A stretch of 64,000 nucleotides of DNA from Corella eumyota (taxonomy: Eukaryota > Chordata > Ascidiacea > Phlebobranchia > Corellidae), in NCBI GenBank assembly GCA_963082875.1, contig OY720099.1, positions 16,721,066-16,785,065 of the forward strand, in the 5' to 3' direction. Numbering within the stretch: the stretch's first letter is position 1; every line of letters starts with the position of its first letter. The notes under the pieces are model-generated. The model saw only the letters and a list, made by a program, of their open reading frames with translations, was not told the DNA's origin and made no database searches. Made by a program: the position numbers and the translations under genes. Positions 1 through 12,330 of this stretch are shown one piece after another.

Positions 1-1968
1 TTTAGAACAAAATTATTTTAAAAGTTTTAACATATAAATCTTTAACTTTTCAATCAACAAACAAGTAATTAAATATACTTAACAAACAAAAATTAATTTT
101 TTTACCCAGTTTTAAGTTGTTGATATCTAAATATGCATTAGACCAAGTTTTGAATGCCTAGAATTGATTTTTGATTTTTAATAAATAAACAAGCATTTAA
201 ATATAATAAATAAACAAAAATTAAATTTTTAATCTATTTTTGACTTTATAATATTATAATATATACCTGGCCAAAATTTGAAAACCTAATAACGATTCCT
301 AAATTTTAATAAATAAACACCTATTAATTAGTAATTAGTAATATTTAAATTATCAAAATAGGAGGGTTGGAACACGATATGATAATAAACAACATATTAA
401 AATTTTGAAGATTTATATACACAAAAACAAAAGTTATTCGATTTCAAAATTCGGATTAGTAAGAACAAAGATAAAAATAAAAATAATAATAAAAATAAAA
501 ATAACTAGATTTATTTGATAAATAAAATATGGTTCGAAATTGTTTGATTCTTTTTTATAAATATAATTTATTTAGTAGGTTTATTAATTAAATTATAAAT
601 TTAAATATGAACTTTTTTTATATTTAAACATAATTTTAACAAGCGAACACGCACTCATTGATATTGTAATATAAAAGTAAACTAAATTTAAAAGCAAAAT
701 ACCGATCTTAATTTTTTAGTAATCAAACAAGTATTAAAATATAATAATAACAAAACAATTAAAAAAAAATTTTACACATTTTTGACTTATCCTTTAACAT
801 TTTACTTAAATTTTCAACCAATATTTTTTACTTTAATTGACAGCGAAAAGGACGATTTTTGACGGCGACCAGAACGCTATTAAATTATTCAAGCGTTAAA
901 CTCACACTGATTCGTTATTTTATAAAAAAACTAAAATAATGATTAAACGATATTTAGCTAGAGTTAAATCTTCATTTTAAACAGCAACATACAAAATAAT
1001 AATACCTACAACATATTAAAATTTCAGAAAATTTAATCTTTAAATTTTAATAATAAAATATATTAATTAGTAATTAGTGAGATTTAAATGTCGTAAATAG
1101 GAGGTTTGCGATTCGTTAGGATAATAACAAACATACTAAAAATTTAGAACTTTTACTTTTAAAGAACAAAAGTTATCGTCTTTCAAAATTCGTCAAATAA
1201 GAATAAAAACAACTAGATTTATTTGATAAATAAAATATGGTTCGAAATTGTTTGATTTTTTTTTATAAATATAATTTATTTAGTAGGTTTATTAATTAAA
1301 TTATAAATTTAAATATGATTTTTTTTATATTTAAACCTAATTTTAACAAACGAACACGCATTCATTGATATTGTAATAGAAAAGTAAACTAAATTTAAAA
1401 GCAAAATACCAATCTTAATTTTTTAGTAATCAAACGAGTATTAAAATATAATAATAACAAAACAATTAAAAAAAAAATTTTACAAATTTTTGACTTATAC
1501 TTTAACATTTTACTTAAATTTTCAACCAATATTTTTTACTTTAATAGACAGCGAAAAGGACGATTTTTGACCGGCGACCAGAACGCTATTAAATTATTCA
1601 AGCGTTAAACTCACACTGATTCATTATTTTATAAAAAAACTAAAATAATGATTAAACGATATTTAGCTGGAGTTAAATTTTCATTTTAAATAGCAACATA
1701 CAAAATAATAATACCAACAACATATTAAAATTTCAGCAAATTTAATCTTTAAATTTTAATAATAAAATATATTAATTAGTAATTAGTGATAATTAAATGT
1801 CGTTAATAGGAGGTTTGCGATTCGTTGGGATAATAACAAACATACTAAAAATTTTGAACTTTTAGTTTTAAAGAACAAATGTTATCGTCTTTCAAAATTC
1901 GTCAAATAAGAATAAAAACAATAATAATAATAATAATAATAATAAATATAATGACAATAACAATATGT

Positions 1969-4900
1969 TTCGAAATCTAAGATTTCGAACCATAATAAAA
2001 CTAGTCCAGTCCGGCGACCCTAAAAATAAGAAAAGATAAAACTTATTAAACAAAGAAAAAATAAAGCATAACCAACGCGATAAAAATTCATTTAACCAAC
2101 ACAAAATTCCAATTTATGTATTAAACTTTATAATATAATTATCGAATAAATGTTCTTTGCACAATATTATGGAGATTTTATAAAATTTATCATTTGTATC
2201 ATGATTTTAAATCAATAAAAATGTAACAACCAAATATTGATTTGATTTTTAATAAAAAACAAGCAATTAATATTTATTATAAACAACCAAAAATTAATTT
2301 TTATACCGTTTTTGAGTAGAAACTTTTACACACATTTAACTTAGATTTTCATATTTTACTTATACTTTCAACCAATACTTTTTACTTCAACTCAGACAGC
2401 GAAAAAGACGATATTTGACGGCGACCAGAACGCTATTAAATCATTCAAGCGTTAAACTCACTCTGATCCATTATTTTATAAATAAACCCAAAATAATTAA
2501 ACGATAATTAGCTAAAGTTAAATATTTATTTTAAACAGCAACATACAAAATAATAATAATAATAGCAACAACATATTAAAATTTCAGAAAATTTAACATT
2601 TATATTTTAATAATAAAATATATTAATTAGTAATTAGTGATAATTAAATGTCGTAAATAGGAGGTTTGCGATTCGTTGGGATAATAACAAACATACTAAA
2701 AATTTAGAACTTTTAGATTTAAAGAACAAAAGTTATCGTCTTTCAAAATTCTGACTAGAAAGAATAAAAACAATAATAATAATAAATACACTGACAATAA
2801 CAATATGTTTCGAAATCTAAGATTTCGAACCATAATAACTAGATTTATTTGATAAATAAAATATGGTTCGAAATTGTTTGATTCTTTTTTATAAATATAA
2901 TTTATTTAGTAGGTTTATTAATTAAATTATAAATTTAAATATGAACTTTTTTATATTTAAACCTAATTTTAACAAGCGAACACGCACTCATTGATATTGT
3001 AATATAAAAGTAAACTAAATTTAAAAGCAAAATACCGATCTTAATTTTTTAGTAATCAAACAAGTATTAAAATAAATAATAACAAAACAGTTAAAAAAAA
3101 AATTTTTACACATTTTTGACTTATACTTTAACATTTTACTTAAATTTTCAACGAATATTTTTTACTTTAATAGACAGCGAAAAGGACGATTTTTGACGGC
3201 GACCAGAACGCTATTAAATTATTCAAGCGTTAAACTCACACTGATTCGTTATTTTATAAAAAAACTAAAATAATGATTAAACGATATTTAACTAGAGTTA
3301 AATCTTCATTTTAAATAGCAACATACAAAATAATAATACCAACAACATATTAAAATTTCAGAAAATTTAATCTTTTAATTTTAATAATAAAATATATTAA
3401 TTAGTAATTAGTGATAATTAAATGTCGTTAATAGGAGGTTTGCGATTCGTTGGGATAATAACAAACATACTAAAAATTCAGAACTTTTAGTTTTAAAGAA
3501 CAAAAGTTATCGTCTTTCAAAATTCGTCAAATAAGAATAAAAACAATAATAACTAGAGTTAAATCTTCATTTTAAATAGCAACATACAAAATAATAATAC
3601 CAACAACATATTAAAATTTCAGCAAATTTAATCTTTAAATTTTAATAATAAAATATATTAATTAGTAATTAGTGATAATTAAATGTCGTTAATAGGAGGT
3701 TTGCGATTCGTTGGGATAATAACAAACATACTAAAAATTTAGAACTTTTAGTTTTAAAGAACAAAAGTTATCGTCTTTCAAAATTCGTCAAATAAGAATA
3801 AAAACAATAATAATAATAATAAATATAATGACAATAACAATATGTTTCGAAATCTAAGATTTCGAACCATAACTAGATTTATTTGATAAATAAAATATGG
3901 TTCGAAATTATTTGATTCTTTTTTATAAATATAATTTATTTAGTAGGTTTATTAATTAAATTATAAATTTAAATATAAACTTTTGTATATTTAAACCTAA
4001 TTTTAACAAGCGAACACGCACTTATTGATATTGTAATATAAAAGTAAACTAAATTTAAAAGCAAAATACCGATCTTAATTTTTTAGTAATCAAACAAGTA
4101 TTAAAATATAATAATAACAAAACAATTAAAACAAAAATTTTACACATTTTTTATTTATATTTTAACATTTTACTTAAATTTTCAACCAATATTTTTTACT
4201 TTAATGGACAGCGAAAAGGACGATTTTTGACGGCGACCAGAACGCTATTAAATTATTCAAGCGTTAAACTCACACTGATTCATTATTTTATAAAAAACAA
4301 AAATAATGATTAAACGATATTTAGCTAGAGTTAAATCTTCATTTTAAATAGCAACATACAAAATAATAATACCAACAACATATTAAAATTTCAGCAAATT
4401 TAATCTTTAAATTTTAATAATAAAATATATTAATTAGTAATTAGTGATAATTAAATGTCGTTAATAGGAGGTTTGCGATTCGTTGGGATAATAACAAACA
4501 TACTAAAAATTCAGAACTTTTAGTTTTAAAGAACAAAAGTTATCGTCTTTCAAAATTCGTCAAATAAGAATAAAAACAACTAGATTTATTTGATAAATAA
4601 AATATGGTTCGAAATTGTTTGATTCTTTTTTATAAATATAATTTATTTAGTAGGTTTATTAATTAAATTATAAATTTAAATATGAACTTTTTTATATTTA
4701 AACCTAATTTTAACAAGCGAACACGCACTCATTGATATTGTAATATAAAAGTAAACTAAATTTAAAAGCAAAATACCGATCTTAATTTTTTAGTAATCAA
4801 ACAAGTATTAAAATAAATAATAACAAAACAGTTAAAAAAAAAATTTTTACACATTTTTGACTTATACTTTAACATTTTACTTAAATTTTCAACGAATATT

Positions 4901-7900
4901 TTTTACTTTAATAGACAGCGAAAAGGACGATTTTTGACGGCGACCAGAACGCTATTAAATTATTCAAGCGTTAAACTCACACTGATTCGTTATTTTATAA
5001 AAAAACTAAAATAATGATTAAACGATATTTAACTAGAGTTAAATCTTCATTTTAAATAGCAACATACAAAATAATAATACCAACAACATATTAAAATTTC
5101 AGAAAATTTAATCTTTTAATTTTAATAATAAAATATATTAATTAGTAATTAGTGATAATTAAATGTCGTTAATAGGAGGTTTGCGATTCGTTGGGATAAT
5201 AACAAACATACTAAAAATTCAGAACTTTTAGTTTTAAAGAACAAAAGTTATCGTCTTTCAAAATTCGTCAAATAAGAATAAAAACAATAATAATAATAAT
5301 AAATATAATGACAATAACAATATGTTTCGAAATCTAAGATTTCGAACCATAATAATAACTAGATTTATTTGATAAATAAAATATGGTTCGAAATTATTTG
5401 ATTCTTTTTTATAAATATAATTTATTTAGTAGGTTTATTAATTAAATTATAAATTTAAATATAAACTTTTGTATATTTAAACCTAATTTTAACAAGCGAA
5501 CACGCACTTATTGATATTGTAATATAAAAGTAAACTAAATTTAAAAGCAAAATACCGATCTTAATTTTTTAGTAATCAAACAAGTATTAAAATATAATAA
5601 TAACAAAACAATTAAAACAAAAATTTTACACATTTTTTACTTATATTTTAACATTTTACTTAAATTTTCAACCAATATTTTTTACTTTAATGGACAGCGA
5701 AAAGGACGATTTTTGACGGCGACCAGAACGCTATTAAATTATTCAAGCGTTAAACTCACACTGATTCATTATTTTATAAAAAACAAAAATAATGATTAAA
5801 CGATATTTAGCTAGAGTTAAATCTTCATTTTAAATAGCAACATACAAAATAATAATACCAACAACATATTAAAATTTCAGCAAATTTAATCTTTAAATTT
5901 TAATAATAAAATATATTAATTAGTAATTAGTGATAATTAAATGTCGTTAATAGGAGGTTTGCGATTCGTTGGGATAATAACAAACATACTAAAAATTCAG
6001 AACTTTTAGTTTTAAAGAACAAAAGTTATCGTCTTTCAAAATTCGTCAAATAAGAATAAAAACAACTAGATTTATTTGATAAATAAAATATGGTTCGAAA
6101 TTGTTTGATTCTTTTTTATAAATATAATTTATTTAGTAGGTTTATTAATTAAATTATAAATTTAAATATGAACTTTTTTTATATTTAAACATAATTTTAA
6201 CAAGCGAACACGTACTCATTGATATTGTAATATAAAAGTAAACTAAATTTAAAAGCAAAATACCGATCTTAATTTTTTAGTAATCAAACAAGTATTAAAA
6301 TATAATAATAACAAAACAATTAAAAAAAAAATTTTACACATTTTTTACTTATATTTTAACATTTTACTTAAATTTTCAACCAATATTTTTTATTTTAATG
6401 GACAGCGAAAAGGACGATTTTTGACGGCGACCAGAACGCTATTAAATTATTCAAGCGTTAAACTCACACTGATTCATTATTTTATAAAAAAAACAAAAAT
6501 AATGATTAAACGATATTTAGCTAGAGTTAAATCTTCATTTTAAATAGCAACATACAAAATAATAATACCAACAACATATTAAAATTTCAGCAAATTTAAT
6601 CTTTAAATTTTAATAATAAAATATATTAATTAGTAATTAGTGATAATTAAATGTCGTTAATAGGAGGTTTGCGATTCGTTGGGATAATAACAAACATACT
6701 AAAAATTTAGAACTTTTAGTTTTAAAGAACAAAAGTTATCGTCTTTCAAAATTCGTCAAATAAGAATAAAAACAATAATAATAATAATAAATATAATGAC
6801 AATAACAATATGTTTCGAAATCTAAGATTTCGAACCATAACTAGATTTATTTGATAAATAAAATATGGTTCGAAATCGTTTGATTCATTTTTATAAATAT
6901 AATTTATTTAGTAGGTTTATTAATTAAATTATAAATTTAAATATGAAATTTTTTATATTTAAACCTAATTTTAACAAACGAACACGCATTCATTGATATT
7001 GTAATATAAAAGTAAATAAAATTTAAAAGCAAAATACCGATCTTAATTTTTTAGTAATCAAACAAGTATTAAAATATAATAATAACAAAACAATTAAAAC
7101 AAAAATTTTACACATTTTTTACTTATATTTTAACATTTTACTTAAATTTTCAACCAATATTTTTTACTTTAATGGACAGCGAAAAGGACGATTTTTGACG
7201 GCGACCAGAACGCTATTAAATTATTCAAGCGTTAAACTCACACTGATTCGTTATTTTATAAAAAAACTAAAATAATAATTAAACGATATTTAGCTAGAGT
7301 TAAATCTTCATTTTAAACAGCAACATACAAAATAATAATACCTACAACATATTAAAATTTCAGAAAATTTAATCTTTAAATTTTAATAATAAAATATATT
7401 AATTAGTAATTAGTGACATTTAAATGTCGTAAATAGGAGGTTTGCGATTCGTTAGGATAATAACAAACATACTAAAAATTTAGAACTTTTATTTTTAAAG
7501 AACAAAAGTTATCGTCTTTCAAAATTCGTCAAATAAGAATAAAAACAATAATAATAAATATAATGACAATAACAATATGTTTCGAAATCTAAGATTTCGA
7601 ACCATAATAATAATAAATATAATGACAATAACAATATGTTTCGAAATCTAAGATTTCGAACCATAATAATAATAAATACTAGATTTATTTGATAAATAAA
7701 ATATGGTTCGAAATCGTTTAATTCTTTTTATAAATATAATTTATTTAGTAAGTTTATTAAATAAATTATAAATTTAAATACTAGAACAATAGAAATAAAA
7801 CTAGTCCAGACCCGCGACCTTAAAATTAAGTTAGACCCTAGAACAATAGAAATAAAACTAGTCCAGTCCGGCGACCCTAAAAATAAGAAAAGATAAAACT

Positions 7901-9520
7901 TATTAAACAAAGAAAAAATAAAGCATAACCAACGCGATAAAAATTCATTTAACCAACACAAAATTCCAATTTATGTATTAAACTTTATAATATAATTATC
8001 GAATAAATGTTCTTTGTACAATATTATGGAGATTTTATAAAATTTACCATTTGTATCATGATTTTAAATCAATAAAAATGTAACAACCAAATATTGATTT
8101 GATTTTTAATAAAAAACAAGCAATTAATATTTATTATAAACAACCAAAAATTAATTTTTATACCGTTTTTGAGTAAAAACTTTTACACACATTTAACTTA
8201 GATTTTCATATTTTACTTATACTTTCAACCAATACTTTTTACTTCAACTCAGACAGCGAAAAAGACGATATTTGACGGCGACCAGAACGCTATTAAATCA
8301 TTCAAGCGTTAAACTCACTCTGATCCATTATTTTATAAATAAACCCAAAATAATTAAACGATAATTAGCTAAAGTTAAATATTTATTTTAAACAGCAACA
8401 TACAAAATAATAATAATAATAGCAACAACATATTAAAATTTCAGAAAATTTAACATTTAAATTTTAATAATAAAATATATTAATTAGTAATTAGTGATAA
8501 TTAAATGTCGTAAATAGGAGGTTTGCGATTCGTTGGGATAATAACAAACATACTAAAAATTTAGAACTTTTAGATTTAAAGAACAAAAGTTATCGTCTTT
8601 CAAAATTCTGTCTAGAAAGAATAAAAACAATAATAACTAGATTTATTTGATAAATAAAATATGGTTCGAAATTATTTGATTCTTTTTTATAAATATAATT
8701 TATTTAGTAGGTTTATTAATTAAATTATAAATTTAAATATAAACTTTTGTATATTTAAACCTAATTTTAACAAGCGAACACGCACTTATTGATATTGTAA
8801 TATAAAAGTAAACTAAATTTAAAAGCAAAATACCGATCTTAATTTTTTAGTAATCAAACAAGTATTAAAATATAATAATAACAAAACAATTAAAACAAAA
8901 ACTTTACACATTTTTTACTTATATTTTAACATTTTACTTAAATTTTCAACCAATATTTTTTACTTTAATGGACAGCGAAAAGGACGATTTTTGACGGCGA
9001 CCAGAACGCTATTAAATTATTCAAGCGTTAAACTCACACTGATTCATTATTTTATAAAAAACAAAAATAATGATTAAACGATATTTAGCTAGAGTTAAAT
9101 CTTCATTTTAAATAGCAACATACAAAATAGTAATACCAACAACATATTAAAATTTCAGCAAATTTAATCTTTAAATTTTAATAATAAAATATATTAATTA
9201 GTAATTAGTGATAATTAAATGTCGTTAATAGGAGGTTTGCGATTCGTTGGGATAATAACAAACATACTAAAAATTCAGAACTTTTAGTTTTAAAGAACAA
9301 AAGTTATCGTCTTTCAAAATTTGTCAAATAAGAATAAAAACAATAATAATAATAATAATAATAAATATAATGACAATAACAATATGTTTCGAAATCTAAG
9401 ATTTCGAACCATAATAATAATAATAATAAATACACTGACAATAACAATATGTTTCGAAATCTAAGATTTCGAACCATAATAATGACAATAACAATATGTT
9501 TCGAAATCTAAGATTTCGAA
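1969..9520. repeat. Recurrent perfect palindrome in the satellite
   Basis: The arms TTCGAAATC and GATTTCGAA are separated by TAA. The motif occurs at 1969, 2809, 3846, 5326, 6814, 7581, 7640, 9388, 9453 and 9500, always after GACAATAACAATATG and before CCATAA. The two copies at 7581-7660 and the three at 9388-9520 are themselves clustered at short spacing (about 50-65 bp). With flanking bases the arms extend to 13 bp with one mismatch (ATGTTTCGAAATC against ATGGTTCGAAATC). The second arm equals the reverse complement of the monomer start block. Confidence 0.9.
3872..6839. repeat. Higher-order repeat: two tandem copies of a ~1486-bp dimer
   Basis: Within the satellite, 3872-5357 and 5358-6839 are near-identical copies of a two-monomer unit. 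The landmarks repeat with a shift of 1486-1487 bp (4229 to 5715, 4936 to 6423). The two monomers inside the dimer differ consistently: one carries GAAATTATTTG and TTAATGGACAG, the other GAAATTGTTTG and TTAATAGACAG in the first copy. Part of the first monomer type recurs at about 8636-9350. This marks recent amplification of a dimer over an older monomeric array. Confidence 0.88.
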
Positions 9521-9713
9521 CCATAATTACTTGGTGCGATATTCATCAATATCCACGTTTTAAACTCACTAATTGGCATTCAATTGCATAATCAAGTTTA
9601 ATTATAAAAAAATCCAGCGCTGATTAAAAAAAAATAAATTAATAAAAATTATGTAAAACAGTAAATAAAACGTTCTTATAACATTATAATCACTCGGAAT
9701 AATAATTATGACG

Positions 9714-10851
9714 TCACATGACAACCATTGTTGCAGATGATATTTTTCTTTCTGTTTCAGCAATGATTGTCCACTTGTTGTTCGTGGGATCAAATACTTC
9801 AATGGAATTAACTGGACCCCTAAATAATAAAACAATAAACCAGAGATTAATAAATTATTACAAACTAAATATTTAGTTTAACTTACCCTTCACCCAAGCC
9901 CCCCACAACATAAATCTTGCCATCTACAACTGAGGCACAGTGACCAAATCGAGCCTTGTTCATTGGTGCAACATCTGACCATGTATCAGTAATAATGTTG
10001 TATTTGATCACTGATGAAACAGCATTCAAGTCAACTCGACATCCACCTAGATTAAATTATATTACTTACCAATGCAAAAAATATTAAAATTTGATGTATT
10101 ACAAAACATTTTTATTTTGCACAATTCAGGAAATACAAAACATTTTTAAGACAAATTAAAATCAATTTAAATTCAAATTATGCATATTTAAACTAAACAA
10201 TAATTTTTTATTTATTGTATTTATTTAATTTCCGATTAAATACAGATTACATTAAAATAAACAAACATTGCACAATATTTAACTTAACTAATAATACTGA
10301 CCAGTAACAAATATGTGATCATCCAAAACTACAGCTGCATGATAATGTATACCATATTTCATTGGAGAAATAAGAGACCACATTTGTTCATCGAAATCAA
10401 AACATTCTGATGAACTTAATTTTTCGTCTTTACCATTCCATCCCCCAATTGCAAATAATTTACCTTTGTTTAGTTCTATTAATAATATTAATTATTTAAT
10501 TTATATTATTTAATAACTTTAAAATCCTTCATTGCCACCAAGCCGATGTTTAATTAATTTCAGTTAATTTAATAACACAACTTAAGTAATTTATTAATTA
10601 CATCAACATTTTCTAAAAATGATTTTAAAACAATTTATTTAGCAATCTTTCTATTTAATATTTAAAAAATAACTTTATTATAAACAGTTTTAACATTAAA
10701 ACCCAACCTCTTGCAGCAAGTAATGCATGTTCTCTTCGTGGAACAATCATGTCAGGAATATTTCCCCTTTTATTTGTCCTCACATCCAAGAATTCCACAC
10801 TTGATAAAGTTTCATTATCTTCATCTTGACCTCCAGTTGTGTAAATACAAT
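9714..10851 (-). CDS. Kelch-repeat protein, 3' part only
   Basis: Four exons on the minus strand join in frame: 10708-10851, 10302-10475, 9887-10046 and 9714-9819, about 194 codons, ending in TGA at 9714-9716. The translation reads as successive Kelch blades, each with the Gly-Gly pair followed by a spaced Tyr/Phe and Trp: CIYTTGGQDEDNETLSSVEF, LFAIGGWNGKDEKLSSSECF, GGCRVDLNAVSSVIKYN and IYVVGGLGEGGPVNSIEVFD. Such beta-propellers usually bind substrates for cullin-3 ligases (BTB-BACK-Kelch proteins) or actin. I found no BTB, BACK or further Kelch exon between 10852 and the plus-strand gene at 12331, so the 5' half is missing, lies far upstream, or was lost. The first listed exon is preceded by a good AG acceptor, so it is not exon 1. 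Splice sites and frame are intact, which argues against an old pseudogene. Confidence 0.75.
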
Positions 10852-11695
10852 CTAAAATTAAACACCTTTAATTTTAATTTCTTTAACATAATTACTAATT
10901 TTCTAATTTGTAAAACTAAAACAATAAAAATTAAAAAGGTCACAATGGGGCATTGTTTTTTTTTTTTATATGATACCCAACAAAAATTTTTTTTTAAATA
11001 CGGCCTCTCTAATTAAAAATACTTTAAAAGTAAAAAATGTCTTATATAGTATGGCTAAATATTGCTTTTTATGTTAGTTTGTTTTCTGCAAAAATCGCGA
11101 GCGTTGGGATTTTCCCTATTTACAATATTTACCTTCATATCCCGATATCTCAAAAACTACTTGACCAATTTTTAAAATAATGGTATCCTCGTGCAAGTTG
11201 GAAAAATTCCAACATAATTTAAAAAGAAACTCTACGACCGAACCATCTCTTTAAGAAAAATTATACGATTTAAATATTTAATTTTGATTTTTGCGTTGGT
11301 ATAAATATCTATCAATAGAAAATACTTTAATATAAAGGCTTTTAGTTTGTTGCAAGATCACGTCGTCGATATTAATAATAAAAGCAACTTTCTGTAGACT
11401 AAAAATAAAAAAATCAAGAAAGTTGTAATTTGCAGTGATAAGTTAATTTTGAGGTAAGTGTTTTTTAATTTACAAACGTCTCCGACCTTTTTACAAAAAT
11501 CACATTGTTTTTTAAATAAAATATTTAAAAGTGCGACTTTTTAAAGTCTTTGTGATTTAATCATGGCATAAAAAAATTTATTTTTAAAAACACTTTTACC
11601 TTGATATATATGTATTTATAATCAAATTAGATTTTAACACTAACATCAATTTATTATAATTAATACTAAAAAAAAATTAAAACAAATAAAAAAGT
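10852..11695. other. Non-coding AT-rich stretch, no gene seen
   Basis: I see no exon here on either strand. Around 11080-11260 the sequence is less AT-rich (GCGAGCGTTGGGATTTTCCC, then CCCGATATCTCAAAAACTAC) and looks like an old dispersed repeat, but I cannot define its ends. Confidence 0.4.
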
Positions 11696-11701
11696 GTGAC
11701 A

Positions 11702-11951
11702 CTGGCAAGATAGTGTAGTGGTCAAAATAATTTTATAATTTGAGGTCTTAAGTTTGTTTCCAACTGTTTTCATGCTGTAACATCATCGAGAAAAGCGCTG
11801 TACGCGGTATAAACTCCTGCTCCCAACACCCAACCAGCAGCTCATTATTATCGGGCAATTATAATCTATATATCCCAACTCCCAAAGTCAACTCGAAATT
11901 ATAAATCTTAAAGCTTACCTTTTTACATCAATGATAAATAAACATAAAAAA
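11702..11951 (+). mobile_element. Degraded tRNA-derived SINE
   Basis: A diverged copy of the SINE family common in this window. It has a box A-like TAGTGTAGTGGTC, a decayed box B, then CGCTGTACGCGGTATAAACTCCTGC, ATTATCGGGCAATTATAATCTAT and a TGATAAATAAACATAAAAAA tail. It carries many substitutions relative to the better copies and is one of the older insertions. Confidence 0.75.
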
Positions 11952-11966
11952 GGAATTTTTTTTGGC

Positions 11967-12083
11967 AACATTGGCACATATTTTGTGCCAATATTTGGCA
12001 CATATTTTGTGCCATTTTATTTGGCACATATTTGTGGCATTTTTTGACACATTTTGTTTGGCACATTTTTTGGCACATGTGCT
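11967..12083. repeat. Iterated TTGGCACA motif upstream of TYSND1
   Basis: TTGGCACA or close variants recur about six times in 117 bp. Several copies pair with a downstream TGTGCC to give GGCACA-TATTTT-GTGCC-type hairpins. The block lies 250-360 bp before the TYSND1 start codon. It may be a decayed short tandem repeat or a binding-site cluster; the sequence does not decide. Confidence 0.55.
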
Positions 12084-12330
12084 AATTAAACCCGCAAGCC
12101 CATCTCCACGTGTTTTTAGAAAACGTTAAAAACTAGTTTTGTTTACATTCTTTTCAAGAAAATAGCAAATGTATACTTATTTTATAGAAAAAATATTTAA
12201 ATACACTTTTAAACGTTTTTTTATGTAAATCTGTGCAAACACCTGTAAAAACTATAATTTTATTCATTTTTTTAGTTTCCTTTTAGAAATTTTCGCGATG
12301 TAAATTGATTGGTAAATTTAACTTAAAATA

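Larger units (their letters stand above)
1..9530. repeat. AT-rich satellite array, monomers of about 705-850 bp
   Basis: Eleven copies of a conserved block (GACGGCGACCAGAACGC) begin near 861, 1571, 2417, 3195, 4229, 4936, 5715, 6423, 7198, 8274 and 8993. Most spacings are 705-850 bp; two are about 1035-1075 bp. Each monomer contains in order a start block (ACTAGATTTATTTG..., then ATGGTTCGAAAT), the GACGGCGACC block, a TAGGAGGTTTGCGATTCGTT block and an AATAAT-rich tail. Two units (about 1995-2800 and 7855-8635) are a diverged subtype. The array continues past the left window edge and ends at about 9530 beside a Kelch gene fragment. Small reading frames in it are chance frames of the repeat. 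Confidence 0.95.

Noticed and set aside
1892-2104. Open frame on the minus strand in the satellite, with a near copy at 7728-7961
   Set aside because: Both lie in the same diverged satellite subtype, consist of low-complexity hydrophobic sequence from AT-rich repeats, and show no family similarity.
9602-9835. 77-codon minus-strand frame at the Kelch 3' end
   Set aside because: It overlaps the last Kelch exon in another frame; the Kelch frame (ending at 9714) continues the propeller and splices in phase.
10711-11016. 101-codon plus-strand frame
   Set aside because: It is the antisense of a Kelch exon extended through intron sequence; the minus-strand Kelch reading is clearly the real one.
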